Part shown: positions 1 through 8,402 of the stretch, in pieces
Layout of the letters: every line of letters starts with the position of its first letter
How positions within the stretch are numbered: the stretch's first letter is position 1
DNA from: Salinivibrio kushneri
Lineage (GTDB): Bacteria > Pseudomonadota > Gammaproteobacteria > Enterobacterales > Vibrionaceae
NCBI RefSeq assembly: GCF_027286325.1
Contig: NZ_CP114589.1
Coordinates: forward strand, 124,001-188,000
DNA length: 64,000 nt
Direction of reading: 5' to 3'
Made by a program: the position numbers and the translations under genes
The notes under the pieces: model-generated
What the model was told of the DNA's origin: nothing
What the model saw: only the letters and a program-made list of their open reading frames with translations
Databases searched by the model: none

Positions 1-824
1 TGCGGCGCATCATCCCAGTCCGCTTCGGCAAGATGTAAATAGGCAAGGCCCAATTGATTGGCATGGCTCGCTACCTCAAGAATGGTGGGAATAATGTCAG
101 GGCAGTTCATTCCACGCGCAGTGATAAATGGAGCCAGACGGATCCCAGTGCGTGACGCACCAATCGCCTCACTAATCGCTGCCATGATTTCCACCAAAAA
201 GCGCATCCGGTTTTCACGACTGCCGCCGTATTGATCTTCACGATGATTGGAGGTCGAGCGTAAAAACTGGTCGATGAGGTAGCCATTGGCGGCGTGAATT
301 TCCACTCCATCAAAGCCGGCATCTACCGCATTCAGAGCAGCTTGTCGGTAATCATCGACAATGCGTGGGATTTCGTCGGTTTCCAATGCACGCGGGATAG
401 GACACGGACGCATGCTTCCGCCATTTTCGTCAGCTATCCATACACTCGCTTCAGGAGATAATGCCGACGGTGCGACAGGCAAACCGTCTTCGTGAAAAAT
501 GGGGTGCGACATACGACCCACATGCCACAGCTGCAAAAAGATTTTGCCTCCCTCAGCATGCACGGCATCCGTAACATGACGCCAGCCCGCGATCTGAGCG
601 TCGCTATGAATGCCCGGCGTAAAGCTGTACCCCTGCCCTTGTGGGGAGATTTGCGTCGCTTCCGTCACGATGAGCCCTGCGCTAGCGCGTTGGCGATAAT
701 AGTCAGCCATCATCGCATTAGGAATATTGCCTGGTTGGTCAGTGCGAGCGCGCGTCATCGGTGCCATGACAATGCGGTTCGCGAGCGAAAGCTCAGACTG
801 TTGATAATCATCAAATAAAGACAT
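1..824 (-). CDS. Old yellow enzyme family NADH:flavin oxidoreductase (partial, C-terminus outside window)
   Basis: FMN-dependent alkene reductase of the NemA/OYE type, which reduces activated C=C bonds or nitro compounds with NAD(P)H in the cytosol. Translation from the ATG at 824 begins MSLFDDYQQSELSLANRIVM, then APMTRAR, the usual OYE N-terminus. Further on are WHVGRMSHP and HAANGYLIDQF, the latter holding the substrate-binding His-x-x-Asn pair. An AAGGAG ribosome binding site sits just upstream of this start. The gene runs off the left edge, so about 275 of roughly 350-370 residues are visible. It is divergent from the LysR gene at 943, a common arrangement for an enzyme and its regulator. 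The exact substrate cannot be told. Confidence 0.9.
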   Translation of the reverse strand, partial: MSLFDDYQQSELSLANRIVMAPMTRARTDQPGNIPNAMMADYYRQRASAGLIVTEATQISPQGQGYSFTPGIHSDAQIAGWRHVTDAVHAEGGKIFLQLWHVGRMSHPIFHEDGLPVAPSALSPEASVWIADENGGSMRPCPIPRALETDEIPRIVDDYRQAALNAVDAGFDGVEIHAANGYLIDQFLRSTSNHREDQYGGSRENRMRFLVEIMAAISEAIGASRTGIRLAPFITARGMNCPDIIPTILEVASHANQLGLAYLHLAEADWDDAP

Positions 825-942
825 ACTGGTCTCCTTGTGGTGTTAGCGCATGATCGTGTCAGTGTGTGGCTATCAGCCTATTGACAATCACCACAAAGAA
901 AAACCATGCTACAGAGACATCTCTTTCAACATTTTTTTGATA

Positions 943-1827
943 ATGAAAGCACTTCAAGATCTGGCTATCTTCGTCGAAGCGGCCAAATACGGCAGCTTAA
1001 CTGGCGCGGCCAGACAATTAGATGTGTCTCCCGCCGTTGCCAGTGCCGCCATGAAACGGTTAGAAACTGAGTTAGGCAGCCCGCTATTTGTGCGCTCAAC
1101 ACGCAGTTTGCGACTCACTCAGCAAGGCGAGCAGTTTCTGCGCTACAGCGAACAAGCCTTGGACTTACTACAACAAGGTCAGCAACAGCTGCAAAACGCC
1201 GATACAATTCAAGGCTCGCTGCTTATTTCCGCGCCATCTGACTTGGGCCGTGACGTAATCCTGCCGCTGCTTGATGTCTTTATGTCGCTTTACCCCAACA
1301 TCAGCATCCGTCTGTCGTTATCCGACGAGCAAGCCAAGTTGTTTTCCCAGCCTATTGATATCGCGATTCGTTATGGTGTGTTGGGCGATTCCAGTATGAT
1401 CGCAATGCCGTTGGTTAAAGATAATCGTCGGGTGCTCGTGGCCTCCCCCGAGTATTTAGCTCAGCATAAAAACCCCTCGCATCCTTTCGATTTGAAACAT
1501 CATGAATGCCTGTTCTACGAGCTCAATGAAGTGCGCTATAACCGTTGGCAGTTTCATCGCCAAGAGGAAGAAATTGCAGTCAGTGTGACGGGGCGGCGCG
1601 CCAGCAATGATGGCGGCGTGGTAAGGCAATGGGCATTATCAGGAAAAGGGATCGCTTATAAATCGGCACTTGATGTCAAAGCGGATCTGAGTGCAGGACG
1701 GTTAGTGCCTTTGTGCACCGATTGGCAAGGCGAGCAGGCTCCACTCCACTTGTTATGCCCGTCGCGCCACCAACTCACCCCAGCGGTCAAGGCGTTACAC
1801 CGGTTCTTGCGCGACCAGTTGGCGTAA
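943..1827 (+). CDS. LysR family transcriptional regulator
   Basis: A 294-residue DNA-binding regulator with an N-terminal winged HTH (about residues 1-60, with AAKYGSLTGAARQLDVSPAVASAAMKR as the helix-turn-helix region in part) and a C-terminal LysR effector-binding domain. The reading frame is open from 850, but MKALQDLAIFVEAAKYGSL at 943 is the normal LysR N-terminus, so I start there. It is divergent from the flavin oxidoreductase at 824 and by family habit probably controls that gene together with its own expression. The inducer is unknown. Length and domain order are typical and nothing is truncated. Confidence 0.9.
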   Translation: MKALQDLAIFVEAAKYGSLTGAARQLDVSPAVASAAMKRLETELGSPLFVRSTRSLRLTQQGEQFLRYSEQALDLLQQGQQQLQNADTIQGSLLISAPSDLGRDVILPLLDVFMSLYPNISIRLSLSDEQAKLFSQPIDIAIRYGVLGDSSMIAMPLVKDNRRVLVASPEYLAQHKNPSHPFDLKHHECLFYELNEVRYNRWQFHRQEEEIAVSVTGRRASNDGGVVRQWALSGKGIAYKSALDVKADLSAGRLVPLCTDWQGEQAPLHLLCPSRHQLTPAVKALHRFLRDQLA

Positions 1828-1847
1828 GGTTATGAATGCTCACATGC

Positions 1848-3284
1848 CTAAACCATTGGAAAAGTCACCGTAAAACCATTGCCATAGTCAGAAAAGTACG
1901 GACTTTGAATCATAATACTCGCGTGATGCTGTTCCACAATGTCTTTGACAATCGACATTCCCAACCCCGCCCCATCACCTTTCTCGGTATGACCGCGGAA
2001 GAATTTGTCAAAAATACGGCTCTTAATTTCGTCCGATATCGCGTCGCCAGAATCAATCACTTCCACCACGACGGTATTGGCTGAGTGGCTGGTGATCACA
2101 CTGATAGATGCGCCTTTTCCTGCATAGCGAATGGCATTATCAATCAGGTTAGTAAATAACACTGACAACATCACAGGATGGCCTTTGACCCACAGGCTCT
2201 CTTGCCCTTCAAGCTCTATTGACTGTTGTTGTGTCAATGCCATCGGTGCGAGCGCAGCGATTTGTTCTCGCAACAATGGAACAATATCTACCTGCGTGAC
2301 TTCGGTATTTTTTTGCTGCTCCACCCGCGAAAGCATGAGCAACTGTTGGATAACACGATCAGTTCGATCGATGCCATTCAGAATATTGGTCAAGTCATTA
2401 TCACGTTCCGCTTCTGTGGTCGCAGACAAGGCGTTTTCTGCATTGAGTCGCAGCACCGCGAGGGGGGTTTTTAACTCGTGTGCCGCAGTGCTGACCAAAC
2501 GCTTTTCACGCACCCAGGCATTATTCAACTGAGAAAACAAATAATTGATCTGCTTGACGAGTGGTGAAAGTTCAACGGTGGGTTGTGAGACATGAATATG
2601 ATCGAGATTATCAACACTGCGCGCAGCGATCGTCTCTTTTAATTCGCCTAGCGGCCTAAATGCGCGGCTAACTAACACCACAACAATAACCGCTAAAAGT
2701 GGGATCAATAGGAGCTGGGGTAAGCCAATGGTCAACGAGACTTCTGTCATCAACTCTTGGCGAATCGCCTCTTTTTCCGCCACCAGCAGACTCGCTTGCC
2801 GTTTGTCCGGCAGTGTGAATACTAATAGGAAGGTGCGCCACTGTTCACCTGCTGCGGTAACCATATCAAATCCGGGGTTGTCCGATGTCCCTATCCATTG
2901 CGCCGGTGCGTTCGGACTTTTGCCAACTAATGCATCATTAACACGGTACTGAAAAAACAAATTATCTTCGTAGGGGTGACCAAATGGTGTGGTCGTATCG
3001 TCATCTTTTGCGTTGGCAGTGATCGCGTTTAACCAATAGGTATAGCTTTGTGTAAAGTTATCTGGCGGCTGATCTCCCCAGCTCATTACCGACAGCGCCA
3101 ACGTTTTTGCCGATTGCCCCAATCGCGCGTCATAGACTTCATTAATTTCATGACGAGCTTCGCTATACACCAGCAGCCAAGAGACAAACATTAACACCCC
3201 CACCACACACACAGTGCTGAATGTAAGATGGCGTTTTATTGAATGTGGGCGCTGTTTATTTCTCAATGATATACCCAACCCCAC
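1848..3284 (-). CDS. Sensor histidine kinase, QseC-like
   Basis: Inner-membrane sensor kinase of 478 residues, last gene of the minus-strand operon. It has a transmembrane segment near residues 20-40, a periplasmic domain of the QseC type, a second membrane segment near 180-210, then the phosphoacceptor box HELKTPLAVLRLN, the N box DNAIRYAGKG and the G box GAGLGMSIVKDIV. It should phosphorylate the response regulator encoded immediately upstream, whose last 29 bases overlap this start. The overlap implies translational coupling. The stimulus is unknown; QseC itself has been linked to catecholamines or iron, but the periplasmic sequence here does not allow that claim. No catalytic motif is missing. 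Confidence 0.9.
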   Translation of the reverse strand: MGLGISLRNKQRPHSIKRHLTFSTVCVVGVLMFVSWLLVYSEARHEINEVYDARLGQSAKTLALSVMSWGDQPPDNFTQSYTYWLNAITANAKDDDTTTPFGHPYEDNLFFQYRVNDALVGKSPNAPAQWIGTSDNPGFDMVTAAGEQWRTFLLVFTLPDKRQASLLVAEKEAIRQELMTEVSLTIGLPQLLLIPLLAVIVVVLVSRAFRPLGELKETIAARSVDNLDHIHVSQPTVELSPLVKQINYLFSQLNNAWVREKRLVSTAAHELKTPLAVLRLNAENALSATTEAERDNDLTNILNGIDRTDRVIQQLLMLSRVEQQKNTEVTQVDIVPLLREQIAALAPMALTQQQSIELEGQESLWVKGHPVMLSVLFTNLIDNAIRYAGKGASISVITSHSANTVVVEVIDSGDAISDEIKSRIFDKFFRGHTEKGDGAGLGMSIVKDIVEQHHASIMIQSPYFSDYGNGFTVTFPMV

Positions 3285-3912
3285 GAATGTTTTGAATCAA
3301 GGTTCCACCCGTTTTTTTGCGTAAATTGTGAATATGGACTTCAATGGCATTCGGACTAATTCCCTCATCCATACCATGAAGCGCTTGTTGAAGTTGATCT
3401 TTGCTCATTACTCGGCCAGCGTGTGCCATCAGTGTGGATAACAGCTTGAACTCGTTAGGAGTTAACCGAATAGGTGCACCCTCCATATCCACTTCACCCG
3501 TTGCCATCGACAAGGTCACGCCATGGCATGACATGGTGGTATCGGCATAACCGGAAATACGCCGAATCATGACGCGCAGACGCGCCAATAGCTCTTCGAG
3601 CGCAAAAGGTTTGATCATGTAGTCGTCGGCTCCACCATCTAACCCTTTCACACGGTCATCAATGTCATCGCGTGCGGTCAAAATCATCACAGGGATATCG
3701 CTATGTTTGCGGCGAATTTTACGCAACACATGAAGCCCATCAGTGTCTGGCAAGGTTAAGTCGAGAATGATGGCGGTAAAGCTTTCGGTATTTAACAGGG
3801 CATCCACACCACCGCCTCGCTGCAACCAATCAACGGTATAGCCGTGACGCTGCAGCGACGCCACCATGGACTCCCCTAGCATGCAATCATCTTCGACGAG
3901 TAGCAGCCTCAT
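3256..3912 (-). CDS. OmpR-family response regulator, QseB/PmrA-like
   Basis: A 218-residue two-component regulator with a receiver domain (acidic pair at the N-terminus, phosphoacceptor Asp in ILDLTLP, Thr in LTARDD, Lys in MIKPF) and a C-terminal winged helix (LTPNEFKLLSTLMAHAGRVM, ending in RGVGYIIEK). It overlaps the upstream TPR gene by ATGA and the downstream kinase by 29 bases. QseB and PmrA recognise CTTAA repeats one helical turn apart. Two exact CTTAAG-N5-CTTAAG boxes lie in front of the first gene of this operon and of the divergent cytochrome gene, so autoregulation is a strong inference. Confidence 0.92.
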   Translation of the reverse strand: MRLLLVEDDCMLGESMVASLQRHGYTVDWLQRGGGVDALLNTESFTAIILDLTLPDTDGLHVLRKIRRKHSDIPVMILTARDDIDDRVKGLDGGADDYMIKPFALEELLARLRVMIRRISGYADTTMSCHGVTLSMATGEVDMEGAPIRLTPNEFKLLSTLMAHAGRVMSKDQLQQALHGMDEGISPNAIEVHIHNLRKKTGGTLIQNIRGVGYIIEK

Positions 3913-4553
3913 TGCTGATTAAGCTCCTTCAGTTTTTGGATAATTTCTTGTTGGCGTCCTTGATCAGCAAGAGGACGGTCCGGCCGTGCAGGGGCTTGCT
4001 GTGCATGCTTCAAGAATGCCACAGCGAGATTTGTTTTTCCGGTATCCGCCAGAAATTCGCCATAAAAATAGTTCGGATCGATACCGTCTGGATTGATCGC
4101 GAGTGCTTTTTTAAACAGCTCAGCAGCCTTATCGTCATCACCAAAGGCGAGTGGCCAGCCCGGCACTTTGTGGTACAACGTCGCGAGGCTCGTTAGGGCC
4201 GAACCGTCCAGCGTTTCCGGCGCCTGTGTTATCACATCTTCAAGTAGGATTTTTGCATCCTTGACCAAGCCTAATGCTCCCATGCCACCATCAACCCCGG
4301 CTAACGAGCTCTTATTGATAGCAAGCCATATTTTCAGATCATGACGCGCTGGTTGAGCAAGGAGTGCAATTTGCGTGTCATCGATTAAACGGTCGAAGCA
4401 CGCCACTTTGTCGTCACTGCTTTCGACAGTGTAGTTACATTGTGCCCAGCGTGTCTGGATCTTAGCCAAGATAGGGTCGGCCAGCGCTGTCGCACTGATC
4501 AAAGAACAACTGAGTGCCCATACGGTAATATAAAATGATTTACGAATAGTCAT
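3909..4553 (-). CDS. Exported TPR-repeat protein of unknown function
   Basis: A 214-residue protein with a cleavable signal peptide (SFYITVWALSCSLISATALA followed by DP) and TPR-like helices in the second half, for example DDDKAAELFKKALAINPDG and GKTNLAVAFLKHAQ. This predicts a periplasmic scaffold. It overlaps the SDR gene upstream by 14 bases and the response regulator downstream by 4, so it is translated with the rest of the operon. One possibility is that it feeds information to the sensor kinase or holds periplasmic partners; that is inference. I do not recognise a named family beyond the TPR fold. Confidence 0.8.
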   Translation of the reverse strand: MTIRKSFYITVWALSCSLISATALADPILAKIQTRWAQCNYTVESSDDKVACFDRLIDDTQIALLAQPARHDLKIWLAINKSSLAGVDGGMGALGLVKDAKILLEDVITQAPETLDGSALTSLATLYHKVPGWPLAFGDDDKAAELFKKALAINPDGIDPNYFYGEFLADTGKTNLAVAFLKHAQQAPARPDRPLADQGRQQEIIQKLKELNQQ

Positions 4554-5376
4554 GGTGCGATTCCTCTACAACTGGCAAGCCTTGTGGCGTATTGGCGTGA
4601 AAATCAATGATGTCTTTTTGTTTTGCGATTCCATGACCCACTAACAATGGAAAAAGTTGATTCAGACGAACAAACAGTTTTTCGGGCCACCCGAGCCACG
4701 TCGCAAAGCAACGCTTTTCGATGGCACGAATAATGTGATTCGCTACCCACTCTGGTGAGTCCACATGATTTCGCAATTGCTTATTCATCGCCGTTGCACG
4801 TGCATCATTTAACGCCGTCTTAGTTGCTCGAGGCGCGATATAAATGGCACACTGCTGAGTGCCATGTAGCTCCCGATTTAACGCTTCGGTAAAGCGATAC
4901 AAGCCTGATTTCGTCGCACCGTAATTGGCATATCCGGGGAAACCGATACCAGCAAAGGTTGAGCCAATATTGGCAATGAGGCCTGTCGGTGCGAGCCACG
5001 TGAGTGCATGTTTGCAAAGCAAAATAGGGGCGGTTAGGTTGATGGCAATTTCATGTTCAATACTGTCATCTGCGCGCATGGATAGATAATTGAAACCATT
5101 TACCCCCGCATTATTGATCAGCATTTCTATAGGCGTACCTTGTTGGCCCAGCCATCGTGCATGCTGATTCACCTTGTCTCTGCCCTCAGCTGTACCAATG
5201 TCTGCTTCGATGATCTGATGATGGTCGTCATTCACAAGCTGATTTTTAAGATCATGCAACGCATTGAGATGGCGGCCGACGAGCACAAGTATTGCGCCTT
5301 TTTTTGCCAGTGCATCAGCCAGAGCTCGGCCAATGCCCCCTGTCGCACCTGTTAGCAATATAATTGTGTTTTTCAT
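4540..5376 (-). CDS. Short-chain dehydrogenase/reductase
   Basis: A 278-residue classical SDR, cytosolic and NAD(P)-dependent. The Rossmann motif TGATGGIGRALA is at the N-terminus, followed by NNAG (INNAGVN) and the catalytic YGATK with a preceding Ser in NIGSTFAG. The C-terminal part (RCFATWLGWPEKLFVRLNQL) resembles SDRs that act on lipid or fatty acyl substrates, but the substrate cannot be fixed. A strong AGGAGG site precedes the ATG. It lies between the diiron-like protein (9 bases upstream) and the TPR protein in a tightly packed operon, suggesting a redox step in the same pathway. Confidence 0.88.
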   Translation of the reverse strand: MKNTIILLTGATGGIGRALADALAKKGAILVLVGRHLNALHDLKNQLVNDDHHQIIEADIGTAEGRDKVNQHARWLGQQGTPIEMLINNAGVNGFNYLSMRADDSIEHEIAINLTAPILLCKHALTWLAPTGLIANIGSTFAGIGFPGYANYGATKSGLYRFTEALNRELHGTQQCAIYIAPRATKTALNDARATAMNKQLRNHVDSPEWVANHIIRAIEKRCFATWLGWPEKLFVRLNQLFPLLVGHGIAKQKDIIDFHANTPQGLPVVEESHHDYS

Positions 5377-5385
5377 TACCGCCTC

Positions 5386-6078
5386 CTATGCCACTTGGGT
5401 CTGTGTCGTGGTCATGGGAAGTGCTCGCAGCATTGATTCATACAGCGCATAAACACGGTTCGCACTATCAATGATGGCTTGTTGGTCCGCGGGATCCGTT
5501 ACCTTGTTCATCAAATCGGCAAAATAGCCAATATGCTCTACGTCCAAGGTGCTGTGTGACGTTAAATACCGCATCGCTGTATCGGGTAGAGAAAGCATTT
5601 GCTGGATCAGTGCGGCCATCGAGCCGCCGATTGAGACACTCGTCCCTTCCAACACCCAAACCATGCCAAATAGGGCCATTGGGTTTTTACGATCAATTTG
5701 GTGATATAAATACGCCACCATCATCTCAATCCCTAACCCGACTTGGCCTTCACCGCAGTTAGCCTTCGCTAGTTCGGCATCAAAGCCACATGCGCGCAAG
5801 TCATCCAAGATCCATTCATGGTGACCTTTCTCTTCCTCAATGTATGCGCCGAGCGCTTGGCGTAACCATTCATAGTGCTCCGGCAACCGAGAACCACAGG
5901 CCATCAGTAATGGAACGGTATGCTTCACATGATGATAAGCCTGAACAAGAAAGGCCGTGTAGGTTTGCAGCGAGATCGCCTTATCGTCGCAAGCCTCAAT
6001 CACAGGCACACTCAGCATTGAGGCTCTCGCCTGAGCGGTTTCTTTCTCTAGTACATGGAAAAAACCTTGATTATCCAT
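5386..6078 (-). CDS. Iron-containing redox enzyme, haem-oxygenase-like fold (candidate diiron oxidase/oxygenase)
   Basis: A 230-residue all-helical protein of the TenA/haem-oxygenase-like superfamily. Likely metal ligands are visible: the Glu and His in YIEEEKGHHEW, the Glu in VLEGTSVS, and an H-x3-D-x2-H pattern in HSTLDVEH. This set is typical of haem-oxygenase-like diiron oxidases (UndA, BesC and relatives), which cleave or desaturate fatty-acyl or amino-acid substrates. It has an excellent AGGAGG site and sits between the AMP-dependent ligase and the SDR. The combination suggests oxidative tailoring of an activated carboxylate, but the product is unknown. Confidence 0.85.
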   Translation of the reverse strand: MDNQGFFHVLEKETAQARASMLSVPVIEACDDKAISLQTYTAFLVQAYHHVKHTVPLLMACGSRLPEHYEWLRQALGAYIEEEKGHHEWILDDLRACGFDAELAKANCGEGQVGLGIEMMVAYLYHQIDRKNPMALFGMVWVLEGTSVSIGGSMAALIQQMLSLPDTAMRYLTSHSTLDVEHIGYFADLMNKVTDPADQQAIIDSANRVYALYESMLRALPMTTTQTQVA

Positions 6079-6086
6079 AAATCCTC

Positions 6087-7592
6087 CTAGGAATGTGCCG
6101 TGAGTGGCAGGGTTTCGTCAGTCAGTAATGATTGGGCCGACGTGTTAAGTTGCGGCTCAAATTGTTGGCAAAAGACATCGCGTTTAGGGCGGCCATTTGC
6201 CGTAATTAAATGGGGTTGCTGATGAAAAGGAGCGGTAAATATCACCGCTCGGAGCTGCGCATAATCGGGCAGTTGGTGGTTAAGCTGGATCAGCTGCTGC
6301 TTTGCTTGTTCAGGAGAGTCGCTACCAATAATGGCAGTCAGGTAGTCCTTCCCCTCTCCCAATACCACCATGTTGCTAAGCGCCGAATAGGCCATAGCTT
6401 CCGCCTCAATCCATTCTGGATGGATGTTGCGGCCAAAAGCCGTAATGAGTTGATTTTTTTTGCGACCTTTCACGTACAAAAAGCCGTCATCATCAAACTC
6501 ACCGATATCTCCCGTCGCAACGACGCCTTGGTGAGGGTGAAAGTCGCGATCCAGATAGCCTGAGAATGTCGCGCCCACTACCATGATTTCACCGTCTGAA
6601 GCCAGAAAAACACGATGGTGAGGTAACGGTTTACCCACACTGCCAACACAATGGTGCTCGGAGGTATTCAAACTCACCACTGATCCGCACTCCGATAAGC
6701 CATAACCCTCAAAAACCGATAAGCCAAGCCGGCTTGCTGCGCGCAATAAGGCCGGTGCCACCTTTGCGCCTCCGACAGCAACGTGCTTGAGATCGGCAAC
6801 CGCACCAGGATGCTGTTCACCAAGATGGATGACGGCTCGCAATAACGCAGGGGTAAGTACCAAGCTTTGCGGACGATAACGAATCAGTCCGCTCATCAAT
6901 TGATTCAGGTTTAACTGGCTTGAGCCGATCAGCCCCAAGTCATTGCTGGATGGGATCACTGTCGTCACCCCAAGCAAAAGAGGCACGTAAACACCCGTCA
7001 TATTCTCCAGTAGTGTGGACAAGGGAAGGACGACTAAATGACGGGAGGGTACCGCATTAGTGGAGACGGTACTGGCAAGCGATACACTAACGCTCTCCAA
7101 CGTGGCTGCGCTCAATACCACGCCCTTGGGAGAACCGGTCGAGCCTGAAGTAAACGTGACCTTTACGGCAGGAGGCAACGCTGGCAGTGCGTCTACGTCT
7201 CGTGCATGGCATGGTAATCCCGCCAATGTAGTCACAGATGCGTGGCTTAATGCGACATCAGGGTGTAGCGAGCCAATCACCCAATCTACCCTCGCAGTCT
7301 CCAAGACATGCTGTTGTTGGTCCGCCGTAAAAAAGGGCGGGATCGGTACAATTGAGATGCCTGCATACGCAGCGGCAAGATCGATCAATACCCAACTAAC
7401 ACTGTTGTCACCGGCAAGCCCAATCATCTGTGTATCGAGCGCCAATAGCGTTTCACTCAGCGCCCTGATCCGTCCCCAAAGCGCTTGGTAGGTCAGTATC
7501 AGGCAGTCGCCAGATGCATCCGACCCGTGAATAGCAACCTGATCAGGTTGGGATCTGGCATAGTCAGCCAAACGTTCAAATAAGACGCGCAT
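6087..7592 (-). CDS. AMP-dependent synthetase/ligase (acyl-activating enzyme)
   Basis: A 501-residue adenylate-forming enzyme that should activate a carboxylic acid as acyl-AMP. Motifs in order are the P-loop-like FTSGSTGSPKGVVLS, GYGLSECGS, the ATP-binding TGDIGEFDDDGFLYVKGR and a C-terminal Lys in ANGRPKRD. The frame is open further upstream, but a GGAG site seven bases before the ATG at 7592 supports that start, which overlaps the hemolysin-family gene by 17 bases. No carrier-protein domain is attached, so the acceptor could be CoA or a free carrier. Position in the operon suggests it supplies an activated acid to the neighbouring enzymes. Confidence 0.88.
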   Translation of the reverse strand: MRVLFERLADYARSQPDQVAIHGSDASGDCLILTYQALWGRIRALSETLLALDTQMIGLAGDNSVSWVLIDLAAAYAGISIVPIPPFFTADQQQHVLETARVDWVIGSLHPDVALSHASVTTLAGLPCHARDVDALPALPPAVKVTFTSGSTGSPKGVVLSAATLESVSVSLASTVSTNAVPSRHLVVLPLSTLLENMTGVYVPLLLGVTTVIPSSNDLGLIGSSQLNLNQLMSGLIRYRPQSLVLTPALLRAVIHLGEQHPGAVADLKHVAVGGAKVAPALLRAASRLGLSVFEGYGLSECGSVVSLNTSEHHCVGSVGKPLPHHRVFLASDGEIMVVGATFSGYLDRDFHPHQGVVATGDIGEFDDDGFLYVKGRKKNQLITAFGRNIHPEWIEAEAMAYSALSNMVVLGEGKDYLTAIIGSDSPEQAKQQLIQLNHQLPDYAQLRAVIFTAPFHQQPHLITANGRPKRDVFCQQFEPQLNTSAQSLLTDETLPLTAHS

Positions 7593-8193
7593 TAGCATTC
7601 TCCGTATGGCGGTGGTGAGACACAATCCGCTCCAACTGCTCGGCACCTTGAGCAAGGTGACCGGCACAGACACGAGGCATCCGCGTGTAGTAGTTGCCCC
7701 ATTGATCAGTGGCGGGTTGTAGACGACTCGCTTCCGCATCAGTCAGTAGATGGGGATCAAGGCCAAATCGTCGCATAAGTGCATATAGCGGCCCTGTGGC
7801 GGTAAACACACACCATAGGTATCCGTGTGACAGCAGCCCATTCGCTAAAGCGTAGAAATGTGGTAGTGACGTTCCCGAAGAGAATGAGGCCAGTTGCCCA
7901 AACTCAATCACTGAGGTACGTGTGATCACTTGCTGATAGTGAGCGCTAAGTACGTCAGCCACATCATCGGTAAGGTATTGTTCGAGAAAAAGCGGCTGAT
8001 ACGCAGCGGGGCGATAGCCGCACACCGACAATAAGCGATCGTCTTGTCCTCTCAGGCAGGACAAATAAGGCATGAAGGTGGTAATTGTCGCGTTGAAGGC
8101 TTGTTGATAGCGTTCAGCAATATACGCCTCTATTTCAGCGCGATTCGCTGAGTCTGGTGTAACAATGTCAAATCGACTCGCTGAATTGACCAT
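7576..8193 (-). CDS. Thermostable hemolysin family protein (delta-VPH-like)
   Basis: A 205-residue protein resembling the family named after Vibrio delta-VPH. Landmarks are AYIAERYQQAFNATITTFMPY, SVCGYRPA and LFLEQYL followed by the conserved EFGQLAS segment, then LMRRFGLDPHLL. There is no signal peptide, so despite the historical name it looks cytosolic. It resembles acyltransferase-like folds more than a pore-forming toxin, which is my reading rather than a proven fact. It is the first gene of the operon and lies about 50 bases downstream of a CTTAAG-N5-CTTAAG box. Being joined to a ligase, a diiron-like protein and an SDR argues for an enzymatic role. Confidence 0.85.
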   Translation of the reverse strand: MVNSASRFDIVTPDSANRAEIEAYIAERYQQAFNATITTFMPYLSCLRGQDDRLLSVCGYRPAAYQPLFLEQYLTDDVADVLSAHYQQVITRTSVIEFGQLASFSSGTSLPHFYALANGLLSHGYLWCVFTATGPLYALMRRFGLDPHLLTDAEASRLQPATDQWGNYYTRMPRVCAGHLAQGAEQLERIVSHHRHTENANARLI

Positions 8194-8243
8194 AGCGGTG
8201 ACATCCTTTATTGGCTGATTGTCACTGAGCTTACGGCGCGATA

Positions 8244-8260
8244 CTTAAGAAAAGCTTAAG
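8244..8260. promoter_or_regulatory. PmrA/QseB-type box 1 (hemolysin-family operon)
   Basis: CTTAAGAAAAGCTTAAG: two identical hexamers separated by five bases, so one helical turn apart. This is the classic half-site arrangement for PmrA and QseB. It ends 51 bases before the start codon at 8193, where an activator overlapping a -35 region would sit. Confidence 0.7.
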
Positions 8261-8339
8261 AAGCTCCTCCAGCCGATAAAAAATGCACCCAACAAATTTA
8301 TCCAATTGTAAAATATAACTTTTTTATTTTTTCGCCCCT

Positions 8340-8356
8340 CTTAAGTGATTCTTAAG
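8340..8356. promoter_or_regulatory. PmrA/QseB-type box 2 (cytochrome b561 gene)
   Basis: CTTAAGTGATTCTTAAG: the same direct repeat with a five-base spacer, 46 bases before the ATG at 8403. With box 1 it makes a near-symmetrical divergent control region, implying that the cytochrome gene belongs to the same regulon. Confidence 0.7.
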
Positions 8357-8402
8357 TTTCCTCTCATAGAGTGAAGGCATAACCACATGAGAGGAAATTA
8401 TC

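Noticed and set aside
492..818. 108-codon plus-strand frame inside the flavin oxidoreductase gene
   Set aside because: It is antisense to a well-supported old-yellow-enzyme sequence.
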